This document shows positions 37,051-44,175 of a stretch of 64,000 nt of DNA, one piece after another; the first letter of the stretch is position 1; every line of letters starts with the position of its first letter. This DNA comes from Daejeonia sp002484105 (lineage in GTDB: Bacteria > Bacteroidota > Bacteroidia > Flavobacteriales > Weeksellaceae): positions 2,852,001-2,916,000 of the forward strand of contig NZ_CP195105.1 of the NCBI RefSeq assembly GCF_051175565.1, in the 5' to 3' direction. Position numbers and translations under genes: made by a program. Below the pieces are notes generated by a model, which worked only from the letters and a program-made list of their open reading frames with translations, was not told the origin of the DNA and made no database searches.

Positions 37051-37130
37051 GTCAGCTACCGTACGCAACCAGTATCTGACAGGTAAATGATAAACTCCCT
37101 AAAACGGGAAATAACAAGTTATTTTAAGTC

Positions 37131-37143
37131 TACAAATTTAGTA
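37131..37143 (-). promoter_or_regulatory. Promoter with overlapping candidate Rrf2 site, before the SAM riboswitch
   Basis: The minus strand has the -7 element TAAATTTG (37140-37133), about 80 nt upstream of the aptamer. The same bases form the plus-strand 13-mer TACAAATTTAGTA, which fits the shared pattern TACWWAWYTDRTA, flanked by AGTC as in the site at 38331-38357. A protein bound here would block the promoter. Confidence 0.5.
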
Positions 37144-37170
37144 GGATATTATTGAATTTGCAAATAATTT

Positions 37171-37567
37171 TTACAAAAAATGGATATTTTTTGATCGTAT
37201 AAAACAAAATCCGGAACCAATTTCAGATGTTGATTTTACGTTGATTTCCATAGGAAGTGCAATGTTTCCAAAAACCGTTCTGGAAGATAGAAGGTTGAAA
37301 TCTTGGAAGGTCATCCCAATCTTTTTTCTTTCCGCAGAAAGTTGGGAAGGCGACAAGCGGGTAAGATCTGTTCCGTGGATAAACACTTTTCCGGAGTCCG
37401 GAGTTTCCAGTAGGTTTACCGTGCGGATCAGCGTACTTTTTCCAGCTCCAGAAAAGCCAATAATCCCAACAATGTCGCCTTCTTCAACATTTAAACTAAT
37501 ATTATTAAGTGCTTTAAAAGCATTATTTTTTACCAAATGTTTTGGATATATTTTTAAGTTCTATCAT
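37171..37567 (-). pseudogene. metN remnant (methionine ABC transporter ATPase), frameshifted and truncated
   Basis: The ATG at 37567 opens MIELKNISKTFGKK and stops. Removing one A from the A6 run continues as NNAFKALNNISLNVEEGD, the expected ABC ATPase N-terminus. Walker A (GFSGAGKST) and the Q-loop region (MTFQDFNLLSSRTV) follow. After MEINVKST the homology ends and the ORF stops at 37171, so the signature motif, Walker B and all of the C-terminal two-thirds are missing. No metI or metQ follows. This is a decayed remnant of a MetN-type importer gene, next to a SAM-I riboswitch. Confidence 0.8.
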
Positions 37568-37581
37568 TTTTCAAAATACCT

Positions 37582-38016
37582 TTACTTTTTACTGAAAGGT
37601 ACAATCGCCCAATTGTACACATAACATCCTAAACAAATTTTAAAAAGAGATTCGAGCAGTGCACAAACAGCCAGAACGGTCAGAACTATTTTTGCAAGGA
37701 AAACCTCATTTAATAGGAATAAGAGAACAGCTGTGAAGGAAAAAATAAAACCCAACAAAGCCGCAAATTTCTTGGGCATTATGAATACAGGTTGTTTTTT
37801 CATGTTGAAAGCTTTCACCAAAAATTTTGCACTCATCGCTAAAGGTGAGGGTAAAAATGTAAACGCCCGTATCGCAAAATCGATGAGCAGAATTGCTGCA
37901 GGAATAACGGATTCCAAACGCCAGGCAATTGCAGACCATAACACCACTTGCGCAGCGATCAAGCGTATGGTATTTTCTTCGGTGTAGTGTTTTGCTATTT
38001 CTTTTTTCCGATTCAT
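37582..38016 (-). CDS. DUF4395 family membrane protein
   Basis: A 144-residue inner-membrane protein with three to four helices (about 17-33, 37-57, 82-104, 107-127). The pattern fits DUF4395, including the conserved Cys in the KICLGCYVYN end. Function is unknown. Its start is 20 nt after tRNA-Cys with no visible promoter between, so it is probably cotranscribed with the tRNA. Confidence 0.75.
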   Translation of the reverse strand: MNRKKEIAKHYTEENTIRLIAAQVVLWSAIAWRLESVIPAAILLIDFAIRAFTFLPSPLAMSAKFLVKAFNMKKQPVFIMPKKFAALLGFIFSFTAVLLFLLNEVFLAKIVLTVLAVCALLESLFKICLGCYVYNWAIVPFSKK

Positions 38017-38036
38017 TGGATTACAGATTATTTTTG

Positions 38037-38107
38037 AGGCACCGACCGGATTCGAACCGGTGTAAAAGCTTTTGCAGAGCTCCGTATCACCACTCTACCA
38101 CGGCGCC
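38037..38107 (-). tRNA. tRNA-Cys (GCA)
   Basis: A 71-nt cloverleaf on the minus strand. The acceptor GGCGCCG pairs with CGGTGCC, the anticodon arm GAGCT-CTGCAAA-AGCTT gives anticodon GCA, the T arm is ACCGG-TTCGAAT-CCGGT, and the discriminator is U73, the identity base of tRNA-Cys. CCA is not encoded. Confidence 0.97.
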
Positions 38108-38120
38108 GGATCATTTTGTA

Positions 38121-38155
38121 ATTTGAAAAAGGCTTTACATTTCTGCAAAGCCTTT
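38121..38155 (-). terminator. Terminator between the Cys-rich micro-ORF and tRNA-Cys
   Basis: The minus strand has AAAGGCTTT, a 10-nt loop and AAAGCCTTT running into further T residues. It ends 14 nt before the tRNA 5' end. An alternative hairpin TTCTGAA/TTCAGAA (38154-38184) touches its base. Confidence 0.7.
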
Positions 38156-38178
38156 CTGAAAAGTAGGTGTATAAAACT

Positions 38179-38256
38179 TCAGAACCGTTCGCAGCACGAA
38201 TTTTTTTCCATACAACACTTCATGACAACCGTTCTGATATTTGTTAAATTTTCCAT
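38179..38256 (-). CDS. 25-codon Cys-rich micro-ORF
   Basis: ATG at 38256 to TGA at 38179. The peptide begins MENLTNIRTVV and continues MKCCMEKNSCCERF, so four of the last twelve residues are Cys in two CC pairs (codons at 38212-38217 and 38191-38196). A TACATTTG promoter element, a palindromic operator-like site and a following terminator frame it as its own transcription unit. It may be a leader peptide sensing Cys-tRNA, or a small thiol or metal-binding peptide. Not recognised from any known family. Confidence 0.5.
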   Translation of the reverse strand: MENLTNIRTVVMKCCMEKNSCCERF

Positions 38257-38276
38257 TCTTCTCTTTTTAAAAGCCC

Positions 38277-38292
38277 GCCGGAATTTTCCGGC
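38277..38292. repeat. 16-bp palindrome in the micro-ORF leader
   Basis: GCCGGAATTTTCCGGC is a perfect palindrome, GC-rich at both ends, in the predicted 5' leader of the micro-ORF, 21 nt before its ATG. Confidence 0.7.
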
Positions 38293-38330
38293 AGACAAAC
38301 AAATCACCTTATGAACATTAATCCCTTTTT

Positions 38331-38372
38331 ATTAGTCTACAAAATTTATAGACTAATTACATTGCAAATGTA
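38331..38372 (-). promoter_or_regulatory. Promoter and palindromic operator of the Cys-rich micro-ORF
   Basis: The minus strand has TACATTTG (38372-38365) as -7. From 38357 to 38331 lies a 27-bp palindrome with perfect 9-bp arms (ATTAGTCTA/TAGACTAAT) and the central 13-mer TACAAAATTTATA. The palindrome starts at about +1, a repressor position. Confidence 0.55.
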
Positions 38373-38490
38373 TGCTTTTATTTTTTATAGCCATAAAAAT
38401 ATTATTTATTTTATCTATCATAATCGAAATCTGGTTTCAATGCCCACCAGTGCACGTTTTTTCAGGCATCTTATTATAGATTTCCCGGTT

Positions 38491-39357
38491 TTAACTGAGT
38501 TTTTCTAATGCTTTTTTTGCACGTTTGTTGGCAAGTCTTACCTTGTAGCAGTACCATTTGTTACCAAAAACCGTACGCAAAAGATTGTCAAAATTCCGTA
38601 TAATAACCACATTGCGGAACCCCTTCCATTTTTCTGCAATACTGAAAGGTAAAGCGCGTACAGAAACCGAATAACCTTCCGTTTCGTACTGGATATAGTG
38701 CCACCATCCAGAAGGTATATACAGTGTCTCGCCAGGATGGATTACCGCTTCATATCCTCGGATAGAAGCAAGCCCCGGAAATTGCCGGCTTTCCGTTTCC
38801 TTCAGATGAGCAATACTGTGGAAACTGTAAGGAAGTCTGTACAGAAGGTCTGACTGTTCCGGAGGGAAGAGCCATATTCTTTTGATACCCTGAAATTGTG
38901 TAATAAAAACATGTGACATATCGATATCAATATGATTGCGCGTGACGGAACCTTCGCCGCCAAAAAACATAAAGGGCAGCCAGTCCAGAATTTTTCCGCC
39001 CGTGATATCATTGTAACGGATTTCCTTTTTCAGTTCGGGTTTTATATTGAGAAGATTGAACAGAAAGAGGCGCAGTTCTGTAGGTTCCTTCAGAATCAGG
39101 TCAAGATATTCTGAAAATTTCATATTGCCCACGGGCTTGCTGGCAACGCGGTTGAGGTTCTCCATCTCACCACCGAAAACATTTACCCGTACATTTCCTG
39201 CAAGTTTTTTAAAATAATCGTAGTTCCAGCTCGAAAAAGCGGGACTGTCACTTCGGACAAAATCTTCCACAATCACAGGATGTGTTTTCTTCATATAATG
39301 CTCCACAAAGTCTGAAGAACGGGTATTTCTGATTCTGTTTACTGGTTTCAGCTCCAT
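38491..39357 (-). CDS. JmjC/cupin-8 type Fe(II)/2-oxoglutarate oxygenase
   Basis: A 288-residue cupin-like oxygenase. The metal-binding HxD is in RNHIDIDMSH and the distal His in HPGETLYIPSGWWHY, with the usual GVKR-like strand FQGIKRIWLFPP between. Such proteins hydroxylate proteins, tRNA or small molecules using Fe(II), O2 and 2-oxoglutarate. No signal peptide. It is transcribed away from the fused siroheme/TauE gene, and a 27-bp perfect palindrome lies over its promoter. A sulfur-scavenging role is therefore possible but is inference. A Lys/Arg-rich tail (residues about 255-288) could bind nucleic acid. Confidence 0.82.
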   Translation of the reverse strand: MELKPVNRIRNTRSSDFVEHYMKKTHPVIVEDFVRSDSPAFSSWNYDYFKKLAGNVRVNVFGGEMENLNRVASKPVGNMKFSEYLDLILKEPTELRLFLFNLLNIKPELKKEIRYNDITGGKILDWLPFMFFGGEGSVTRNHIDIDMSHVFITQFQGIKRIWLFPPEQSDLLYRLPYSFHSIAHLKETESRQFPGLASIRGYEAVIHPGETLYIPSGWWHYIQYETEGYSVSVRALPFSIAEKWKGFRNVVIIRNFDNLLRTVFGNKWYCYKVRLANKRAKKALEKLS

Positions 39358-39368
39358 ATTTTTTTTGA

Positions 39369-39404
39369 CAAATATACAATATCATACTAAATTAGTATGA
39401 TATT
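39369..39404 (-). promoter_or_regulatory. Promoter and perfect 27-bp palindromic operator of the JmjC gene
   Basis: The minus strand has -7 TATATTTG (39376-39369), with a leader of only about 5 nt. At 39378-39404 two perfect 13-bp arms (AATATCATACTAA/TTAGTATGATATT) surround a single A, with core TACTAAATTAGTA. It lies between the -33 and -7 regions, as expected for repression. Confidence 0.75.
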
Positions 39405-39470
39405 AAACTATTTTTATTAACGAAGTTTTTCACTGGTTGACGTTCCGTTTTATTGTGACAAATATCATAA

Positions 39471-39523
39471 ATTATACTTATTTGGTATGAATACTCTGAT
39501 TTAACGGAAAATAATTACATTTG
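39471..39523 (+). promoter_or_regulatory. Promoter and operator-like site of the siroheme/TauE fusion gene
   Basis: -7 TACATTTG at 39516-39523, 22 nt before the ATG. Upstream, 39471-39490 (core TACTTATTTGGTA at 39475-39487) matches the JmjC palindrome at about 16 of 20 positions. Confidence 0.55.
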
Positions 39524-39544
39524 CAAATGTAAAGTTATGAGATA

Positions 39545-40918
39545 ATGAATAGGAAAACCTGGTATATTACGGGAAACGGCGACCATACATTCCGGATTGT
39601 TCATCAGATTTTGTGCCAGGCGCCGGAGTCGTATATCATCCTCGTCAGCACTGAAACCTGTGAAAGCACACTTCAGCTTATGGCTGAATTTCCAAATCAA
39701 GTTACTTTAAAAAACGAATATGATGCCTACGATTTGCTGAAGGCAGATTATGTAATTTTTATTGATGATGAGGTGATCTCTTTTGATCAGCTGAAACGCG
39801 ATGCCAAACAACAGAAAGCTCCGCTGCTTACCGTGCGATACTCGTTTGAAAACGGCTATCTGTTTTACAATGTTATCAGCAAAAAACGCTTTGATCTCCA
39901 TATTCTGGCAACAGATCATCAATTAGAAAGTTCGGTGCGTTTCGGAAAAATTGTTAATGGTCTTGTTCCTGAAGATTCTTACCAAATGAAGGCGGCCGAA
40001 ACCCGAAAGAATTCATTTTTCCCGTCTTCTTTATTTTTCCCCTGGAATTACGAGACCAACCGCAACCGGAAGCTGGTTTTTGATCTTACGGTATTGTTTT
40101 TTGCCATCTTTTTCGGCTATGCCTTGTCGTCTCTCATTACTTTCAACGAAACAGCACATTTTATTAAAGATATTCCTTCCATTTTTTATATCATGCTGAT
40201 GGTGGGCTTTTTTGCACAGCTGGTAGACGGAGCAGTGGGGCTTGGCTACGGCATTACATGCTCGAGCAGTATGATGCTTTTCGGGGTTCAGTTACCGTCC
40301 ATCAGTGGGAGTATCCATACCGCTGAGATGTTTTCGAGCGGTATCAGCGGATATTCGCATTACCGTTTCGGAAATGTCCATAAAAAACTTTTTTGGGCGA
40401 TTATGATTCCCGGCGTAGTGGGCGCAGTAAGTGGCGCGCAGTTGTTGATTTATTTTGGCGGCCGATTCGAAAACATCACCTATGGACTTGTATGTATCTA
40501 TCTTTTTATAATCGGAATAAAACTCATTCGCACCGCTCTGAAGAAAAAAATAGAAAAACGCAGGATAAAAAACATCACCTTACTCGGTTTTATGGGTGGT
40601 TTTCTGGATGCTTTTGGCGGCGGCGGCTGGGGGCCAGTGGTCACTTCCACGCTTCTTTCCAAAGGCAAAAAATCAAACCTTGTGGTGGGAACCGTCAGTC
40701 TTGCAGAATTTTTTGTCACGCTTTCGGCTTCTGTCACTTTTTTTGCCGGACTTGGACTGAGATATGGCTATATCGTTGCCGGGCTCATCATTGGTGGGGG
40801 CATTGCCGCTCCCATTGCTGCAAAACTCGCCGGCAAGATTCCTCAACGCACCGCTATGATTGCTGTGGCCATACTTGTCATGGTTTCGTGTATCAGAATA
40901 CTTGTCGGGCTTTTTTAG
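39545..40918 (+). CDS. Siroheme-synthase-like domain fused to a TauE/SafE (TSUP) transporter
   Basis: A 457-residue fusion. Residues 1-150 resemble the NAD-binding dehydrogenase/chelatase part of siroheme synthase (CysG/Met8): ITGNGDHTFRIVHQI replaces the usual GGG loop, and ADYVIFIDDEVISFDQLKRD matches the next helix. After a linker, residues about 178-457 form a TauE/SafE transporter with 7-8 helices and the motifs FFAQLVDGAVGLGYG and GFLDAFGGGGWGPV. TSUP proteins move sulfite, sulfonates or similar anions. The joined siroheme domain and the neighbours (Rrf2, TonB receptor) point to sulfur assimilation. The degenerate glycine loop makes full dehydrogenase activity doubtful. Confidence 0.85.
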   Translation: MNRKTWYITGNGDHTFRIVHQILCQAPESYIILVSTETCESTLQLMAEFPNQVTLKNEYDAYDLLKADYVIFIDDEVISFDQLKRDAKQQKAPLLTVRYSFENGYLFYNVISKKRFDLHILATDHQLESSVRFGKIVNGLVPEDSYQMKAAETRKNSFFPSSLFFPWNYETNRNRKLVFDLTVLFFAIFFGYALSSLITFNETAHFIKDIPSIFYIMLMVGFFAQLVDGAVGLGYGITCSSSMMLFGVQLPSISGSIHTAEMFSSGISGYSHYRFGNVHKKLFWAIMIPGVVGAVSGAQLLIYFGGRFENITYGLVCIYLFIIGIKLIRTALKKKIEKRRIKNITLLGFMGGFLDAFGGGGWGPVVTSTLLSKGKKSNLVVGTVSLAEFFVTLSASVTFFAGLGLRYGYIVAGLIIGGGIAAPIAAKLAGKIPQRTAMIAVAILVMVSCIRILVGLF

Positions 40919-41043
40919 CAGTAACCGGCGGTAAATTCAGATTTTAAAAAAAAAATGAATTCACATACTTTCTTAGATGAAAATACCCAAGATCAGCTTT
41001 TACTAAACTTATCCTTATGATCAAATCTCTGAAACTTAAACAG

Positions 41044-41051
41044 TATATTTG
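41044..41051 (+). promoter_or_regulatory. rrf2 promoter -7 element
   Basis: TATATTTG (TAnnTTTG), 21 nt before the ATG at 41073. Confidence 0.6.
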
Positions 41052-41072
41052 CGCCGTATAAAATTTGATATA

Positions 41073-41483
41073 ATGCTGTCCAAAAGAGTAAAATATGCCC
41101 TGAAAACACTAATGTTCATTGCCCGGAATGAGCAGGGGAATCTTTATTCTGCAAAAAAAATATCTGAAAATGAACGCATACCGTTTAAATTTCTGGAACA
41201 GATTCTGCGTGAACTCAAAAGCCATAAAATTCTCAAAAGTGAGAGAGGTTCCGAAGGAGGATATACTTTTCTGAAAGACCCGTCGGAGATTAAAGTAATT
41301 GACATTATCAGGATTGTGGATGGCCCCATTGCCATGCTCCCGTGTGCCTCGGTGAATTTTTATGAAAAATGTGAAGACTGCATTGACGAAACGACCTGCA
41401 GAATCCGCAAACTGATGATCAGCGTACGGGATACTACCATCCCAATCCTGGAAACCAGCATCACAGAGATGGTCAATACGTAA
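41073..41483 (+). CDS. Rrf2 family transcriptional regulator
   Basis: A 136-residue winged-HTH regulator of the Rrf2 family (IscR, NsrR, CymR). The N-terminus MLSKRVKYALKTLMFIA is typical; the recognition helix lies in ERIPFKFLEQILRELK and the wing in KSERGSEGGYTFLK. The sensor loop has Cys residues in LPCASVNFYEKCEDCIDETT plus one more Cys, four in all, so an Fe-S cluster or thiol sensing is possible. The start at 41073 was chosen over an upstream in-frame codon because it follows the promoter and gives the family N-terminus. Flanking sulfur-type genes suggest a CymR-like role; palindromes beside three neighbours are candidate operators. Confidence 0.9.
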   Translation: MLSKRVKYALKTLMFIARNEQGNLYSAKKISENERIPFKFLEQILRELKSHKILKSERGSEGGYTFLKDPSEIKVIDIIRIVDGPIAMLPCASVNFYEKCEDCIDETTCRIRKLMISVRDTTIPILETSITEMVNT

Positions 41484-41496
41484 AAAAATTTAAAGA

Positions 41497-41523
41497 AATA
41501 TCATACTAAACTGATATGAATAA
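41497..41523 (+). promoter_or_regulatory. Operator-like site before the TonB-dependent receptor
   Basis: The left arm AATATCATACTAA is identical to the JmjC palindrome, followed by a decayed right arm (core TACTAAACTGATA, 41504-41516). It lies 16 nt before the receptor ATG, overlapping where its promoter must be. Confidence 0.6.
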
Positions 41524-41538
41524 TATAATTTGAAAACT

Positions 41539-44100
41539 ATGAAAAGAAAACAAAATCACAGGATCAAGTGGCTTTCCTTTTTCCTTTTTTGGCTACCACT
41601 GATTATTTCCGCCCAGCATATTTCTATTTCGGGCAAAGTTACCGATGATCAGAACCGCCCGGTGTACGGTGCCAGTATCCGAATTCCTAAAACCGACTTC
41701 CATACAGAAACCGATCTTTCGGGCATCTTTACATTCAGTACTTTACCTCAGAAACCCACCAAAATCATCGTCTCCAAAGCAGGATTTGAGGCAAAGGAAG
41801 TGAAAATCGAAGACCAGACGGAGAATATCAGTATCCGACTGGACTATCAGAGCAGTGACATCGTGGAAGTCGTGATCTCTGCACGCCGCAGGGAAGAATC
41901 TGCACAGCAGGTTCCCATTCCTGTAACATCTGTTTCCGGAAACCGTGTGGCAGAAACAGGCGCATTCAATGTCAACCGTCTGAAAGAACTGGTGCCAACG
42001 GTTCAGTTGTATTCTTCAAACCCCAGAAATACTGCCATCAGCATACGAGGACTCGGCACAACTTTCGGGCTTACCAATGATGGTATTGATCCTGGTGTAG
42101 GTTTTTACGTGGATGGGGTTTTCTATGCACGCCCGGCTGCAACTACTCTCGACTTTATAGATGTGGAGCGGATTGAGGTGCTGCGAGGTCCACAGGGAAC
42201 TCTTTTTGGGAAAAATACCACTGCAGGAGCCTTTAATATTACCACGAAGAAACCGGAATTCAATTTTGGCGGCATCTCTGAAGTCAGTTACGGAAATCTC
42301 GGTTTCATACAGGCCAAAGCCGCAGTAACAGGAGCTGTAAGCAAAAGTGTTGCTGCAAGATTTTCCTTTTCGGGAACCCAGCGTGACGGTACCATCTACA
42401 ACATAAAAACCCAGCAGAAACTCAACGACCTTAATAATCTCGGGTTGCGGGGGCAGGTGCTCTACAAGCCTAATGAGAATCTGGACATCAATTTCACAGC
42501 CGATTATACCCGCCAGCGTCCGCAGGGATACGCACAGGTGATTGCTGGTGTTGTGACAACCAAACGTGCAGATTACCGCCAGTTTCATTCCATCATCAGT
42601 GATCTCGGATATGTCATTCCATACAGCAGCCCGTACGACCGGATTACAGATACTGATACCCCGTGGCGATCGTATCAGGATTTGGGTGGCGTTTCTGTGA
42701 ATATTGATTACAAATTGTGGAACGGAACCCTGACTTCAACCACCGCATGGCGTTTCTGGAACTGGAATCCCTCCAATGACAGAGATTTTACCGGACTGGC
42801 AGCTCTTGCCAAGTCTGAAGCTCCCAGCAAACATCAGCAGTGGAGCCAGGAAGTACGTTGGAATGGAGATTTCAGTGACAAAGTAAACGGTGTTTTCGGT
42901 GTTTTCGTGATCGGACAGCGTTTGAGAGCTGCAAAGCAGGGGCAGATTGAAGAAGCAGGGCCTGACCAGTGGCGTTTTTCACAGAATACTAACAGTGCAC
43001 TCTGGCAGACACCGGGGCTTCTGGACGGATATGGTATCAAGACCTATCCCAGTCTGGATTCCTTCAGTGGTGCTGTTTTCGGACAAATCCAATGGCAGCT
43101 AGCCGACAGTTTCTACTTGTTGCCGGGAATCCGCGTCAATTATGATGAAAAGAAAATTGATTTCAAAAGAATTACTTACGGGGGGCTACAGACCGATGAT
43201 CCCGATCTGATAGCTATTAAAAATAAAGTTTATTCCGATCAGGCTTTCAATGCATCCATTGATGATACCAACTTTTCCGGGAATTTCACCGCGGCCTACA
43301 AACCGGATAAAAAGCTCAATATTTTTGCTACAGTTTCCACAGGATTCAAACCTGTTGGCTTAAACCTTGGTGGTCTGCCTACTGAAAACGGCAGGGTAAT
43401 GACGGAGCTTGCCATCATCAAACCGGAACATACCGTACACTACGAAATAGGGCTGAAATCTCAGCCGCTACGCAATGTTGTTCTCAATCTTACCCTTTAC
43501 AATTCTGACATCAAAAATTATCAGGCACAGGTGCAGGCAGCAGATCTTTCCATCAACAGGGGGTATCTTGCCAACGCCGAAAAAGTCCGGGTACGGGGAG
43601 TGGAGGCTGATGCTTCATGGTATTTGCATAATTTTTATGTATATACCAATCTCGCCTATACCGATGGTATTTATAAAAAGTTCACCAATGCACCACCAGC
43701 TTTGGAAGATGTGGGTGGCCCCAATTTTGTGGATATTTCGGGTGGGTGGCTTCCGGGAATTTCCAAATGGGCAGGATCTACCGGATTTGAATGGAATACC
43801 AATGGCAGACTTCTGCAGAACAGCGGTCAGTATTTCTTTGCGGTAGACAGCTATTACCGTTCGGAATTTTCTTCCAGCGCCACTCCGTCAAAATATATGA
43901 ACATCCCGGGATATGCGCTCTTCAATGCACGGATTGGCTTCAAAGTGAAAGGTAAATTCAATACCTATCTGTGGGCAAGAAATGTTTTCAACAAAAATTA
44001 TTTTGAACAGTTGCTCCAGGGGGCAGGAAGTGCAGGACACTATGCTGCCGTACTGGGCGATCCCAGAACTTTTGGTATCACCATCCGGTATGAATGGTAA
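41539..44100 (+). CDS. TonB-dependent receptor with CarboxypepD_reg-like domain
   Basis: An 853-residue outer-membrane receptor. A signal peptide ends near WLPLIISAQ (residue 23). A CarboxypepD_reg-like domain follows (about 27-110, ISISGKVTDDQNRPVYGASI), then the plug (about 120-240, VERIEVLRGPQGTLFGKNTTAG) and a 22-strand barrel to the terminal aromatic RYEW. No SusD partner is adjacent, so it is not a polysaccharide-utilisation pair; it may take up a siderophore-like or sulfur-containing ligand. The ATG at 41539 was preferred to an in-frame TTG 9 nt earlier. A site shared with the oxygenase gene precedes it. Confidence 0.92.
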   Translation: MKRKQNHRIKWLSFFLFWLPLIISAQHISISGKVTDDQNRPVYGASIRIPKTDFHTETDLSGIFTFSTLPQKPTKIIVSKAGFEAKEVKIEDQTENISIRLDYQSSDIVEVVISARRREESAQQVPIPVTSVSGNRVAETGAFNVNRLKELVPTVQLYSSNPRNTAISIRGLGTTFGLTNDGIDPGVGFYVDGVFYARPAATTLDFIDVERIEVLRGPQGTLFGKNTTAGAFNITTKKPEFNFGGISEVSYGNLGFIQAKAAVTGAVSKSVAARFSFSGTQRDGTIYNIKTQQKLNDLNNLGLRGQVLYKPNENLDINFTADYTRQRPQGYAQVIAGVVTTKRADYRQFHSIISDLGYVIPYSSPYDRITDTDTPWRSYQDLGGVSVNIDYKLWNGTLTSTTAWRFWNWNPSNDRDFTGLAALAKSEAPSKHQQWSQEVRWNGDFSDKVNGVFGVFVIGQRLRAAKQGQIEEAGPDQWRFSQNTNSALWQTPGLLDGYGIKTYPSLDSFSGAVFGQIQWQLADSFYLLPGIRVNYDEKKIDFKRITYGGLQTDDPDLIAIKNKVYSDQAFNASIDDTNFSGNFTAAYKPDKKLNIFATVSTGFKPVGLNLGGLPTENGRVMTELAIIKPEHTVHYEIGLKSQPLRNVVLNLTLYNSDIKNYQAQVQAADLSINRGYLANAEKVRVRGVEADASWYLHNFYVYTNLAYTDGIYKKFTNAPPALEDVGGPNFVDISGGWLPGISKWAGSTGFEWNTNGRLLQNSGQYFFAVDSYYRSEFSSSATPSKYMNIPGYALFNARIGFKVKGKFNTYLWARNVFNKNYFEQLLQGAGSAGHYAAVLGDPRTFGITIRYEW

Positions 44101-44130
44101 GTGAGGGTGGTATGTAGACATCAATTTCTT

Positions 44131-44166
44131 AAAAAATAATCCCTGTAAGTTCATTATTTACAGGGA
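44131..44166 (-). terminator. Terminator between converging receptor and glucokinase-like genes
   Basis: Stem TCCCTGTAA/TTACAGGGA with a 9-nt loop; the minus strand continues TTATTTTTT. It could also slow plus-strand transcription. Confidence 0.75.
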
Positions 44167-44175
44167 ATTTCAGTA

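Noticed and set aside
38311..38508. 65-codon plus-strand ORF near the micro-ORF promoter
   Set aside because: AT-rich, overlaps the operator and the end of the JmjC gene; composition typical of noncoding AT sequence.
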